Shown in pieces: positions 26,431 through 33,924 of a stretch of 64,000 nucleotides of DNA (positions are counted from its first letter, which is position 1; each line of letters starts with the position of its first letter). The notes beneath the pieces are model-generated. The model searched no databases and was not told the origin of the DNA. It saw only the letters and a program-made list of their open reading frames with translations. The stretch is from Candidatus Omnitrophota bacterium (GTDB lineage Bacteria > Hinthialibacterota > Hinthialibacteria > OLB16): contig JACKFH010000005.1 in assembly GCA_020632575.1 (NCBI GenBank), positions 1 through 64,000 on the forward strand, written 5' to 3'. Both the position numbers and the translations under genes were made by a program.

Positions 26431-26672
26431 AACAAGCCCCCCTCACTCAGGTCAAAGATGATCTTTCGAAATATCTCCGAATGGCGGAGAAAGAAAACAT
26501 TGTCATAACCCGGCATGGCAAACCCGCGGGCGTTTTAATTGGGTTCGAGTCCGAGGAGGATTGGTTTGAATATCGCCTCGAAAACGACCCGGCATTCTTG
26601 AAACGAATTGAAAAAGCCCGGCAAAACCTGAAATCCGGGAAGGGAGTCAGAATCGAGGATTTACCTGCGTAA
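26427..26672 (+). CDS. Phd/YefM-family antitoxin
   Basis: 81 residues from ATG 26427. APLTQVKDDLSKYLRMAEKENIVITRHGKPAGVLIGF is the Phd/YefM N-terminal DNA-binding dimer fold (the sequence is split here only for description: strand, helix, VITRHGKP turn). The C-terminal part (DPAFLKRIEKARQNLKSGKG) binds and neutralises the toxin. Probably regulates its own operon. The RelE/Phd pair follows the atp terminator directly, a common landing position for such modules. Confidence 0.85.
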   Translation: MKQAPLTQVKDDLSKYLRMAEKENIVITRHGKPAGVLIGFESEEDWFEYRLENDPAFLKRIEKARQNLKSGKGVRIEDLPA

Positions 26673-26794
26673 ACGGCAGATCTCCGAGGGTATTTGCTAA
26701 ACGGAATCGGCGCACTCGAACCGCCAGAATCGGCTCTATTGGAGTCCAAACTCGGGAAGTCGGGTTCAGATGTGCTATCATCCACCCCTGGGGA

Positions 26795-26824
26795 TTGACG
26801 AAAGCGACTGTTTTTCTTTAAGAT
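26795..26824 (+). promoter_or_regulatory. distal rpmH promoter candidate
   Basis: TTGACG (26795-26800), 18-nt spacer, TAAGAT (26819-26824). Predicted start lies near 26831, exactly at the first base of the long hairpin described next, so a transcript from it would carry a 5'-terminal stem-loop. An extended -10-like TGCTATCAT lies further up at 26773-26781. Confidence 0.5.
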
Positions 26825-26830
26825 ACGAAG

Positions 26831-26874
26831 GAAATGGGGCCAGGGATTCTAAACGATCTCTGGCCCTTCATTTC
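26831..26874 (+). other. long inverted repeat upstream of rpmH
   Basis: GAAATG (26831-26836) pairs with CATTTC (26869-26874) and GGGCCAGGGAT (26837-26847) with ATCTCTGGCCC (26856-26866), 17 pairs with an 8-nt loop and a TT bulge. No U-run follows, so it is not an ordinary terminator. It lies between two promoter candidates: as DNA it could be an operator, as RNA a 5'-stabilising hairpin. Confidence 0.6.
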
Positions 26875-26881
26875 GTTGGAC

Positions 26882-26910
26882 TTGACAGTCCGAACGGGAA
26901 CCCATAGAAC
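26882..26910 (+). promoter_or_regulatory. proximal rpmH promoter
   Basis: TTGACA (26882-26887), exact 17-nt spacer, TAGAAC (26905-26910), about 48 bases before the rpmH start. A perfect -35 and a fair -10 fit the high expression expected for a ribosomal protein gene. Confidence 0.7.
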
Positions 26911-26957
26911 ACCCCGTTCAAAATACACAAGATAGAAAATATTGAGGTGAAGGCCCC

Positions 26958-27095
26958 ATGCAACCCACATTTAATCCAAGCCGGACAAAGAAAAAGCGGA
27001 ACCACGGATTTAGGGCCAGAATGGCGACTCGCGGTGGGCGAAAAGTTATCAGAAACCGTCGCCGTAAAGGACGCGCCCGGCTTTCGGTTGCCTAA
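26958..27095 (+). CDS. rpmH: 50S ribosomal protein L34
   Basis: 45 residues, read directly: MQPTFNPSRTKKKRNHGFRA then RMATRGGRKVIRNRRRKGRA and RLSVA. This is a typical L34 (T-F-x-P-S-x-x-K-x-x-R-x-H-G-F-R-x-R-M). The Shine-Dalgarno GAGGTG is eight bases from the ATG. It heads the rpmH-rnpA-yidD-yidC-khpB cluster. The rnpA frame is open across the whole gene, and the last eight bases overlap the best rnpA start. Confidence 0.95.
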   Translation: MQPTFNPSRTKKKRNHGFRARMATRGGRKVIRNRRRKGRARLSVA

Positions 27096-27465
27096 TTTTC
27101 CCCTCTCGGAGGGCTATGGATTCCCTAGAACCGCCAGGCTCCTAACACGCGGAGACTTCGATCGGGTTTTTCAGTCGGGAACTCACTGCCGCTTTGGAAT
27201 CCTCCACTTGGCGGCCCTCCAGCGGGAATCGGGACCCTGTCGACTCGGAGTTGTCCTGAGTCGCAAAGTTGGGAAGGCCCATGACCGAAATCGATTAAGA
27301 CGAGTCATACGGGAAGCCTTTCGCCTCGATATCTTGCCCAAAGCGGAGGGATGGGACCTCGTGGTCCGTTTCTCTCCCGGAGCAGGATCGACGCCTTCGC
27401 GGAAAGTGCGTAATCAGTTGTTAGCCGCCGTGCAAAAAATTGGAGTTCTCTCTACGCTTCCTTAA
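27088..27465 (+). CDS. rnpA: ribonuclease P protein component
   Basis: 125 residues if started at TTG 27088. FPRTARLLTRGDFDRVFQSG and the RNR signature (KVGKAHDRNRLRRVIREAFR) are diagnostic. RnpA assists the RNase P RNA in tRNA 5' maturation. No ATG or GTG exists in this frame between rpmH and the conserved FPR motif. The TTG overlaps the rpmH stop (TTGCCTAA), giving a normal length through coupling. Alternatives are GTG 27034 inside rpmH and GTG 26947, 11 bases before the rpmH start, which would give 172 residues and a Thermus-like overlap. GTG 26947 sits in the rpmH Shine-Dalgarno, which weakens it. Confidence 0.9.
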   Translation: MPNFPLSEGYGFPRTARLLTRGDFDRVFQSGTHCRFGILHLAALQRESGPCRLGVVLSRKVGKAHDRNRLRRVIREAFRLDILPKAEGWDLVVRFSPGAGSTPSRKVRNQLLAAVQKIGVLSTLP

Positions 27466-27543
27466 AAAGCTCCAATTCTCCAGGCACACCGTTTCGAAGG
27501 CCCGCTCCCGCGACCCCCGGGCGAGCAGTTGGGGAGTCGATAG

Positions 27544-27759
27544 ATGTCAAAATTTGCTGCGACCCTTTTGGTCGCGATGATCCGCTTTTACCGCGAGGTC
27601 ATTCCACTTCGATTGGGTTGTTGCCGTTTTCGGCCAACCTGTTCGCTCTATGCTTGGCAAGCGATCACTGTCTACGGGCCGTGGATCGGTCTGGCCAAGG
27701 CGCTCGGCCGTCTCGGACGTTGCCATCCTTTTGCTGAGGGAGGCTACGACCCGGTCTGA
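27544..27759 (+). CDS. yidD: membrane protein insertion efficiency factor YidD
   Basis: 71 residues. IRFYREVIPLRLGCCRFRPTCSLYAWQAI and GRLGRCHPFAEGGYDPV contain the conserved RFxPTCS and RCHPF-GGYDPV motifs of YidD (usual length 70-90). It is a small inner-face membrane-associated protein aiding YidC-dependent insertion. It sits between rnpA and yidC as in most bacteria. Its stop overlaps the yidC start by one base (TGATG). Confidence 0.93.
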   Translation: MSKFAATLLVAMIRFYREVIPLRLGCCRFRPTCSLYAWQAITVYGPWIGLAKALGRLGRCHPFAEGGYDPV

Positions 27760-29870
27760 TGGCGAATCCACTCGATAATCTCTCTCATGAAAAACGCATC
27801 GCGATCGCGGGCATCCTCTGCCTTCTCACCGCGGTCACATTTTCCAAGGTCTTCGCCCCCGAGCCGCCGCCGAAACCCTCCGAAGCGAGGCTAATCGGCG
27901 AGGACCACTCGGCGAGCATGCATTCCGGCGATGAAGAGGAGGAGATCGTCGCGGATACAGTCGCCCCCGCGACCCCCAGCATCGACCAAGCCACAAGCAG
28001 CGAGGTCATCCCGCCAAGAGCCCCCGTCAAAGAGGGGGGGGAGACGACACATGCGCTCGCTCAGCCGGAGCCTTTGCCGGAGAAAACCAATGTCACGGTG
28101 GACACCCCGACCGCTCGGTATGTTTTTTCCACCGAGGGCGCGGCGCTCTATTCCTGCCGTCTGAAGAACTACGAGGAAATCGACCCCCCGTTACGACTAT
28201 TCGAGGCCCAAAAGGAACAGGCTCGAACCATCGAGGCGAAGACCTTCTGGGAGGAGCGCATCGAGGAGGTTCGGGCGCGGAAAGCGAATATCAAAGACGG
28301 CGAATTCATCCCCCGGGGCGAACCTGTGCCCGAGGACCGCTGGGTCGAATTGATCCCCCAACTCGACAGCAATATCGGCCACCCCCTCGGACTCCGTTTC
28401 GGGGAGGGCCTGGACGATCGAGGCATCCACTATACGGTCAACCATGACAATCTCATGGTCGGCGAGGGGCAATCGGCCACTCTCGAATTTGTTGCAAAGA
28501 CCGAAACCGGGATCACGCTTAAAAAGCGGTTGGTCTTTTCATCCGACAAACCCGCTTTCGAAATCGATGTGGACATCCGAGCCCAGGGCGGAGTCGAGGA
28601 ACTCGAAAAGACATTGGGTCATCACTGGATTCTGGAATGGCCCGATGGGATTTGCCACTTGCCCTTCCATTACCCCGGATCGCAGGAAGAAAACAAACTC
28701 CGCGCCATGCTCAGCGACTCGATGCAGTCGTTGACTCAAAAGAAATCCCTTATGGATGAGGCGGTCGACAAGAGCCAAGGAAAATCGTATCGGAAAACCC
28801 TCGAGGGTCGAGTCGGTTGGATCAACATCGAAACCCGGTACTTCCTCGCCAGTTTCGTTCCGCAGAGTCCGAATATGCAGGGGGTCTATATTCTCCCGCA
28901 CGTTAACCAGGCTTATCCCTTCACCGAGATTGACACCCGCATGGGCATCGGATTGATCTCCACCTTCAGCGAGACTCCCAAATCGATCCTGGTCTACGCC
29001 GGTCCCAAACTCACTGGGGTGCTCGAAAATGTCGCGATCGGTTTGGACCGAGTGGTCTATGACTCATGGTTCGAAACGCTCGACAAGATCTGCCGCTTTG
29101 TCGACTGGCTGCTGGCGTTCTTCTATTCGGTCATCCCGAGTTATGGAATCGCCATCATCCTTCTGTGCATCCTCTCGAAGATCATCCTGTACCCGCTGAC
29201 CTACAAGCAGGCCCAGATGCAGAAGAAGATGGCGGTCCTGCAACCGAAAATCCAGGAACTGAAAGAGAAATACGCCGACGATGCCCAGAAACTTCAACAG
29301 GAGCAGATGAAGCTCTGGAAGAAACACGGGGTCAGTCCGGCCGGGTGTCTGCCGATGTTCGCGCAGTTGCCCATCTTCATCGCTCTTTACCGGACCATCA
29401 TGGCCTCGATCGAAATGCGAGGGGCGCCCTTCCTTTGGATTCACGATCTCTCTTTGCCGGATATGACCTTCTTCCTGCCATTTGCGCTGCCATTTCTCGG
29501 GAACGCTGTGAATGTCTTGCCTTTCATTATGACTGGGATATCGGCCGCCCAAATGCACCAACAAAAGAAGAATATGCCTGACCCAAATCAGGCCCAGATC
29601 ATGATGTTCATGACGGTCTTCTTCTTCTTCATTCTTTACAACTTCTCCAGCGGATTGGTCCTATATTGGATGACCAACTCGATCACGATGATTTTCCAGC
29701 AAAAGCTCATGGAACATTATGGGCACGCCCACATTCCCGCCCATCGAGCGGGAACCGCCAATGGAAGCGCCCTCGATGAGGACGAGGAGGATGCCTCGAC
29801 CAAGAAGGGGCCGGATGTTCCATTGCCGCAAAAATCGAAAGGTAAGCGGTCGAAAAAACGGAACCGCTAG
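27759..29870 (+). CDS. yidC: membrane protein insertase YidC
   Basis: 703 residues, long form. TM1 near residues 10-27, then a Pro/Glu-rich stretch and a large periplasmic beta domain (about 100-430). The insertase core follows (FFYSVIPSYGIAIILLCILSK, PLTYKQAQMQKKM, GVSPAGCLPMFAQLPIFIALYR) with five TM segments. It ends in a very basic tail (KGKRSKKRNR) that could touch the ribosome. The periplasmic domain indicates a diderm-type YidC. First codon overlaps the yidD stop. Confidence 0.95.
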   Translation: MANPLDNLSHEKRIAIAGILCLLTAVTFSKVFAPEPPPKPSEARLIGEDHSASMHSGDEEEEIVADTVAPATPSIDQATSSEVIPPRAPVKEGGETTHALAQPEPLPEKTNVTVDTPTARYVFSTEGAALYSCRLKNYEEIDPPLRLFEAQKEQARTIEAKTFWEERIEEVRARKANIKDGEFIPRGEPVPEDRWVELIPQLDSNIGHPLGLRFGEGLDDRGIHYTVNHDNLMVGEGQSATLEFVAKTETGITLKKRLVFSSDKPAFEIDVDIRAQGGVEELEKTLGHHWILEWPDGICHLPFHYPGSQEENKLRAMLSDSMQSLTQKKSLMDEAVDKSQGKSYRKTLEGRVGWINIETRYFLASFVPQSPNMQGVYILPHVNQAYPFTEIDTRMGIGLISTFSETPKSILVYAGPKLTGVLENVAIGLDRVVYDSWFETLDKICRFVDWLLAFFYSVIPSYGIAIILLCILSKIILYPLTYKQAQMQKKMAVLQPKIQELKEKYADDAQKLQQEQMKLWKKHGVSPAGCLPMFAQLPIFIALYRTIMASIEMRGAPFLWIHDLSLPDMTFFLPFALPFLGNAVNVLPFIMTGISAAQMHQQKKNMPDPNQAQIMMFMTVFFFFILYNFSSGLVLYWMTNSITMIFQQKLMEHYGHAHIPAHRAGTANGSALDEDEEDASTKKGPDVPLPQKSKGKRSKKRNR

Positions 29871-29912
29871 AAAAGGTCGATAAACGAAACGCCAAGCAGC
29901 CTACGAAAGGAA

Positions 29913-30857
29913 ATGGAAAATATGGAATCAGTTGTTAAAACCGGTAGAACAGTCGACGAAGCGATCGATTCCGCTCTCCAGGAAATGGGGCTCACCCGGG
30001 ATGAGGTCCAAGTGGATATCCTCCAATTGGAAAATTCGGGTTTTCTAGGACTCTTCGGAAGGAAAGAGGGGAAGGTCCGGGTCACTCCGATGAAATCGCT
30101 TCCTCTCTCCGAATCCACCTCCGAAAGGAAAGGCAAACCGAAACAGAAGTCCAAACCTCGGGGAGAACGAGCGGAAAAGGCCTCCACAAACAATCGCGAG
30201 ACCAGGGGAAAGAACGGGAGCCGCAAGAGCGAAAACAACCGTCCGGAACGGAAACCCGAAACCTCCGAAAAGAAGAAGAGACAACCCGAACCGACAACCG
30301 CTCCCTCTGTCGCACAAAGAGGCGAGTCCTCGGCCAAGGCCGAAGAGGTGGTTCGGAAGATCTCCGAGACTTTTGGAATCAAGGTCGATGTTCAGGCCAC
30401 CGAAACCGAAAAGGCGGTGAACATCCGCGTAGTTGGAGATCAGGTCGGCCAATTGATCGGACGTCGCGGAAGAACACTCGGGGCGGTGCAGTACATCGTC
30501 TCTCGCCTGATCAATGAAGATCGTCCCGACCGGAAGAAGATCACCATCGATGTGGATGGATACAATGAGGACCGCGAAAGCAGTCTCAAGGAACTCGCCA
30601 CTCGGACCGCGGATCGAGTGATGGAAACCGGGAAGCCGGTCTTCCTCCGGCCGATGTCGCCGCCCGAGAGAAGGATTATTCACCTCACTTTGCAGGATGA
30701 CGATGAGGTCGGAACCGAGAGTGTCGGAGAGCAGGACAGTCGACAGGTCGTCTTGTTTCCGAAGAGCATCGATCAAGAGGAACTCCAACGGATCCTCGAC
30801 AGCCCTCCGCCGCCCCGTTCGGGACGACGTCCTCCGCGACGCCGAAGGCGGAATTAA
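29913..30857 (+). CDS. khpB: RNA-binding protein KhpB (Jag/SpoIIIJ-associated)
   Basis: 314 residues. Jag_N domain at 1-55 (AIDSALQEMGLTRDEVQVDI, GFLGLFGRKEGKV), a long basic low-complexity linker (about 60-140), KH domain (VNIRVVGDQVGQLIGRRGRT, about 170-200) and R3H domain (LATRTADRVMETGKPVFLRP with RRIIHLTL). KhpB with KhpA binds RNA and influences cell elongation. It follows yidC as in many genomes. The linker is longer than usual. A terminator follows. Confidence 0.93.
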   Translation: MENMESVVKTGRTVDEAIDSALQEMGLTRDEVQVDILQLENSGFLGLFGRKEGKVRVTPMKSLPLSESTSERKGKPKQKSKPRGERAEKASTNNRETRGKNGSRKSENNRPERKPETSEKKKRQPEPTTAPSVAQRGESSAKAEEVVRKISETFGIKVDVQATETEKAVNIRVVGDQVGQLIGRRGRTLGAVQYIVSRLINEDRPDRKKITIDVDGYNEDRESSLKELATRTADRVMETGKPVFLRPMSPPERRIIHLTLQDDDEVGTESVGEQDSRQVVLFPKSIDQEELQRILDSPPPPRSGRRPPRRRRRN

Positions 30858-30880
30858 GGCAAAATCAGTTTAAGCGAATG

Positions 30881-30914
30881 GAGGGGGGACGCAATCGTCC
30901 CCCTTCTTGTTTTA
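30881..30914 (+). terminator. intrinsic terminator after khpB
   Basis: GAGGGGGGACG pairs with CGTCCCCCTTC (11 pairs including one wobble) around a CAAT loop, followed by TTGTTTT. It closes the rpmH-khpB operon. Confidence 0.85.
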
Positions 30915-30943
30915 ACGAACACCCGAAGGGAGGCATCCCAAAG

Positions 30944-31402
30944 ATGAAACGACACCCCGCCCTTGTCCCACTGTCTCACCATCATCAAAACGCGTTGGTC
31001 CTCGCCAAGAAGTTGAGAGCCGCCAATGACCAAACCACTCTGGAGGAACGTCGGAGTTTGGCGAAATCGGTCCTGGAATTCTGGGAGGGCCATGGCCGCG
31101 ATCATTTTCGAGAGGAAGAGGAGATCCTTCTCCCAATCTGGGCGAAGTACGAGGATCCTTGGTCGGCTCCGGTTGAAGGAATGTTGCGCGACCATATCGC
31201 CATCCGCTGCATGGTCCAAACGGTCGACGCGTTTTTGGCGGAGGAAAATGCGCCGGAAACGAAATTGCTGAACGGGCTCGGCGAAAGACTCGATTCCCAC
31301 ATCCGACTAGAAGAGCACGAGGTTTTTGAAATGGCCCAGGCGGCGATTCCAGAGAAGGACCTTCGAAGGATTCAAGAGTTGATCTTGAGTTTCGAGGAAT
31401 GA
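30944..31402 (+). CDS. hemerythrin HHE-domain protein
   Basis: 152 residues from ATG 30944 (GGGAGG upstream). Four-helix bundle with iron-ligand His/Glu residues: LVPLSHHHQNALVLA, FWEGHGRDHFREEEEILLP, MLRDHIAIRCMV and LDSHIRLEEHEVFEMA. HHE proteins bind a di-iron site and act in O2/NO sensing or iron-stress responses. Freestanding, no partner gene. It converges with the membrane protein gene at 31413. Confidence 0.88.
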   Translation: MKRHPALVPLSHHHQNALVLAKKLRAANDQTTLEERRSLAKSVLEFWEGHGRDHFREEEEILLPIWAKYEDPWSAPVEGMLRDHIAIRCMVQTVDAFLAEENAPETKLLNGLGERLDSHIRLEEHEVFEMAQAAIPEKDLRRIQELILSFEE

Positions 31403-31412
31403 GCACACGCTT

Positions 31413-32243
31413 TTATTCAGTGGTCTTGGATCGACTCTCGTCCGGCTTACTTTCCTCCGACCTCCCGTCGGACGGCAGACCGACCCACCGTTCGGGTCGG
31501 CCCAGGGTGGTTGGAGCGAGCCGTGCAATGAAACCGAAACAGAACCAGGAGAGATAGAGGATGGTTTCGGACACATTCCAACCCGCGATTGGGTTCGAGC
31601 TTCGAGACAAAATCTTTTCCAAAACCGCGAAAAGTATATAACCCGCCGAGGCCGGGATCACCATTCCAAAACCGACCAACACAACCCCCGCCGCCGAAAA
31701 GAAGGAGGTCTGCTCATGGAGCAGATTGACCAAATACAAGCCCATTAAATTCCAAAGGAGCGCCAACAAGGAACCAATGAATCGGGCCGGAATTTTTTCT
31801 TTGGATTTGTATCTCCTCCCCGTGATGACCCAGTGCAAGGGTTTTCGAATCAGGAGAAGCAAGAGCATCATTCCGGCCGCCGCGACATAAGGAACCCAGG
31901 CCTTGTCGGTTCTTCCCGCCTCGATCAATCCCGCCGCGCAGGCAAAAGCGATCGCGAAATAGAGGACGAGTCCACGCAGCCACATCGCGGTGAACTGTTT
32001 GGCCGACTCCGGAGCCTCGTTGAGCCATTTGGATAGGGCGTAACCAATCCATTCGGCGAGTAAAGCCAGACCGATGCTGCCCCCCAGAATGATCGTCACG
32101 CCTCTTAAATGAGTAAACCATCGCACACCGTCGTTGGGAAGAACGAAACCGGCCGCACCCATTCCGTAAAGAAACTGGTAGGCCCATAAGGCGGCCAGAA
32201 AAATCAACGTGGTGTAAACGAAATGGATAGCCCGACTCTTCAT
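31413..32243 (-). CDS. polytopic membrane protein of unknown function
   Basis: 276 residues from ATG 32243 (ATG 32264 or 32297 possible; no clear Shine-Dalgarno for any). About eight hydrophobic segments: FVYTTLIFLAALWAYQFLYG, VTIILGGSIGLALLAEWIG, GLVLYFAIAFACAAGLIE, YVAAAGMMLLLLLI, FIGSLLALLWNLMGLYLV, AAGVVLVGFGMVIPASAGY, ILYLSWFCFGFIARL. A charged tail ends it. It follows the glycosyltransferase gene by 25 bases and may share its transcript. Confidence 0.6.
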   Translation of the reverse strand: MKSRAIHFVYTTLIFLAALWAYQFLYGMGAAGFVLPNDGVRWFTHLRGVTIILGGSIGLALLAEWIGYALSKWLNEAPESAKQFTAMWLRGLVLYFAIAFACAAGLIEAGRTDKAWVPYVAAAGMMLLLLLIRKPLHWVITGRRYKSKEKIPARFIGSLLALLWNLMGLYLVNLLHEQTSFFSAAGVVLVGFGMVIPASAGYILFAVLEKILSRSSNPIAGWNVSETILYLSWFCFGFIARLAPTTLGRPERWVGLPSDGRSEESKPDESRSKTTE

Positions 32244-32268
32244 GGTTGGTTGGTATTCTACCATAGTT

Positions 32269-33627
32269 TCAGGGCGATCCTTTCCCCCAAAATTCACGGT
32301 ATCCCAAAATCATGTCGACCGCCGTTCTCAGACCTTCTTTGACAATATCTCCCGCCAGGTAAAGGAAAAGGGATGAACCGAGGATGCAGACCAAGAGGAT
32401 CTCACGGTTTCTTCCCCTAAGGTTCATGAGTGCGCAAAACCCAAGACCGGCAAAACCCCAGAGGAGGGGTTCGACCGGCATCCGGAAACGGGGAGACCCA
32501 TAGAAGAGTAGCGCCATGAGAACAAAGTAGAGGAGGACAATCGAAAAAAGCCACGGGATGAGCCCGTTGCCAGATACCGCCTGAGTCTTCGGGGATCCGA
32601 TCGCAAAGAACGCGTAGGCCCCCGCGAAGACGATCAATAAGAACGTATGCGGATTGAAGGAAGATCCCAAAGAAAAACTGTCTCCATCCCAAGGATTCCA
32701 AAACCAGAGAAACTTCAGAGCCGCGAGTCGAATAGTTCTGAGAGGATCGTTCACATAAGTGTGGATCGCCTCACGAGTGAGAACCCGGTTTCGTTCGACT
32801 TCATCGTGCGTGCCCGCGGCGGCGTCGATCTCCTCCCAGGGGGTGAACCCAAAGCCCTCGGGATGGGGATGCGCCCCCTGGTAAAGCACGATTCCGCCCA
32901 TCGTGTTGACCGGAATGAAAGCGTCGAAGCAGAGATAATTCCGAATGGTCCAAGGCAGAAGCGTGCAAGTCCAAGCCAGAGTAATTATGAGAATCGGTTT
33001 GAGAATATGTCTCCTGCTTTTGTGCAAACAGGCGGCAGCGATCAAAAAGAATGGGAGGAGGAGGAGGACGGACCGTGTCAGGGTCGCCAACCCAAGGGCT
33101 ATCCCGGAAAGAATGGATAGAACGATCGACGCTTTGCCATTGGTGGAAACGCGCATTGCCCTCCAGAGGAGGAGCAGCGACAGAACCAAGAGGAACCCGA
33201 ATAACGTCTCGGAAAACAGAGTGGAGGGATAATAGATCCATGCCGGGGAAAGAGTTCCAAAAACAAATGCGCCAAGTGCCGCGCATCGCCCAAAGCGCGC
33301 CTCGAGGAGCATTCCGGCCACCATTACAATCGCTCCGAAACTCATGAGTCCCTGCAAGAATTTTGGCCAAGCGGGATTCAAGGAAAACGATTGAACTGCC
33401 GCGAGGAAGAGTGGGTAGAGCGGCGGGCGGTGAGCGGTGATAGCGCCATTGAGGGCGAACTGGTGGTTCGCGCGGATGCCATTCGCCATCTCCAGATAGT
33501 GATTGGCGTCGCCGCCGATAGGGACTTCCAAATAGAGCGAAAGAAGTAAACGGGAAAGAAGTGCGAAAACGCCAAGCGCCCCGAAGCAGAGGATCGAAGA
33601 ACGCCGAATTCGTCCGTTGTTCACCAT
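32269..33627 (-). CDS. GT39/PMT-type membrane glycosyltransferase
   Basis: 452 residues from ATG 33627; earlier in-frame starts give an unlikely extension. After TM1 comes EVPIGGDANHYLEMANGI, the acidic first-loop motif of dolichyl/polyprenyl-phosphate-dependent (PMT_2/ArnT-like) transferases. PPLYPLFLA and RFRMPVEPLLWGF are also typical. About 10-12 TM segments. Such enzymes move sugars from a lipid carrier to lipid A, proteins or polysaccharide outside the membrane. Acceptor unknown. Confidence 0.75.
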   Translation of the reverse strand: MVNNGRIRRSSILCFGALGVFALLSRLLLSLYLEVPIGGDANHYLEMANGIRANHQFALNGAITAHRPPLYPLFLAAVQSFSLNPAWPKFLQGLMSFGAIVMVAGMLLEARFGRCAALGAFVFGTLSPAWIYYPSTLFSETLFGFLLVLSLLLLWRAMRVSTNGKASIVLSILSGIALGLATLTRSVLLLLPFFLIAAACLHKSRRHILKPILIITLAWTCTLLPWTIRNYLCFDAFIPVNTMGGIVLYQGAHPHPEGFGFTPWEEIDAAAGTHDEVERNRVLTREAIHTYVNDPLRTIRLAALKFLWFWNPWDGDSFSLGSSFNPHTFLLIVFAGAYAFFAIGSPKTQAVSGNGLIPWLFSIVLLYFVLMALLFYGSPRFRMPVEPLLWGFAGLGFCALMNLRGRNREILLVCILGSSLFLYLAGDIVKEGLRTAVDMILGYREFWGKGSP

Positions 33628-33924
33628 GGAAGGGGAGTGTAATCCGAAAAGACTTGTGTTCAACTCAATTGGGACAAAAAAAGACTCACACGCGCTTTCA
33701 AAGGGTTTACTTGGACAAAGTCTCAAAAAACCTTGCGGACATCCTGTTGATAAGTTTTCACAGGTCAAACAGGTTCTTCGTTGATTTCATGGAAGATACG
33801 ATTGTGAATAAACTGAGAGCAAAAAAGCCTTGAAAAAGCGAATCAAATTCACTTGACACCCACCTCTTAGATGAGTTCTGATACTCCCTAATCAATCCTT
33901 GGGGGGAGCCTAAAACCGACTTAA
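33628..33924. other. AT-rich divergent intergenic region with DnaA-box-like sites
   Basis: This 297-base gap separates the divergent glycosyltransferase and NrdD-like genes and is richer in A/T than its surroundings. It holds TGTTGATAA (33745-33753) and TGTGAATAA (33803-33811), each one mismatch from the DnaA-box TGTGGATAA. TTGACA occurs at 33853-33858 without a good -10 at 17 bases. No NrdR-type palindrome was seen. An 90-codon open frame here (33561-33833) overlaps the neighbour and looks random. Confidence 0.4.

Noticed and set aside
33561..33833. small plus-strand ORF in the gap before the NrdD-like gene
   Set aside because: It overlaps the glycosyltransferase start, has no ribosome-binding site and a random-looking composition.
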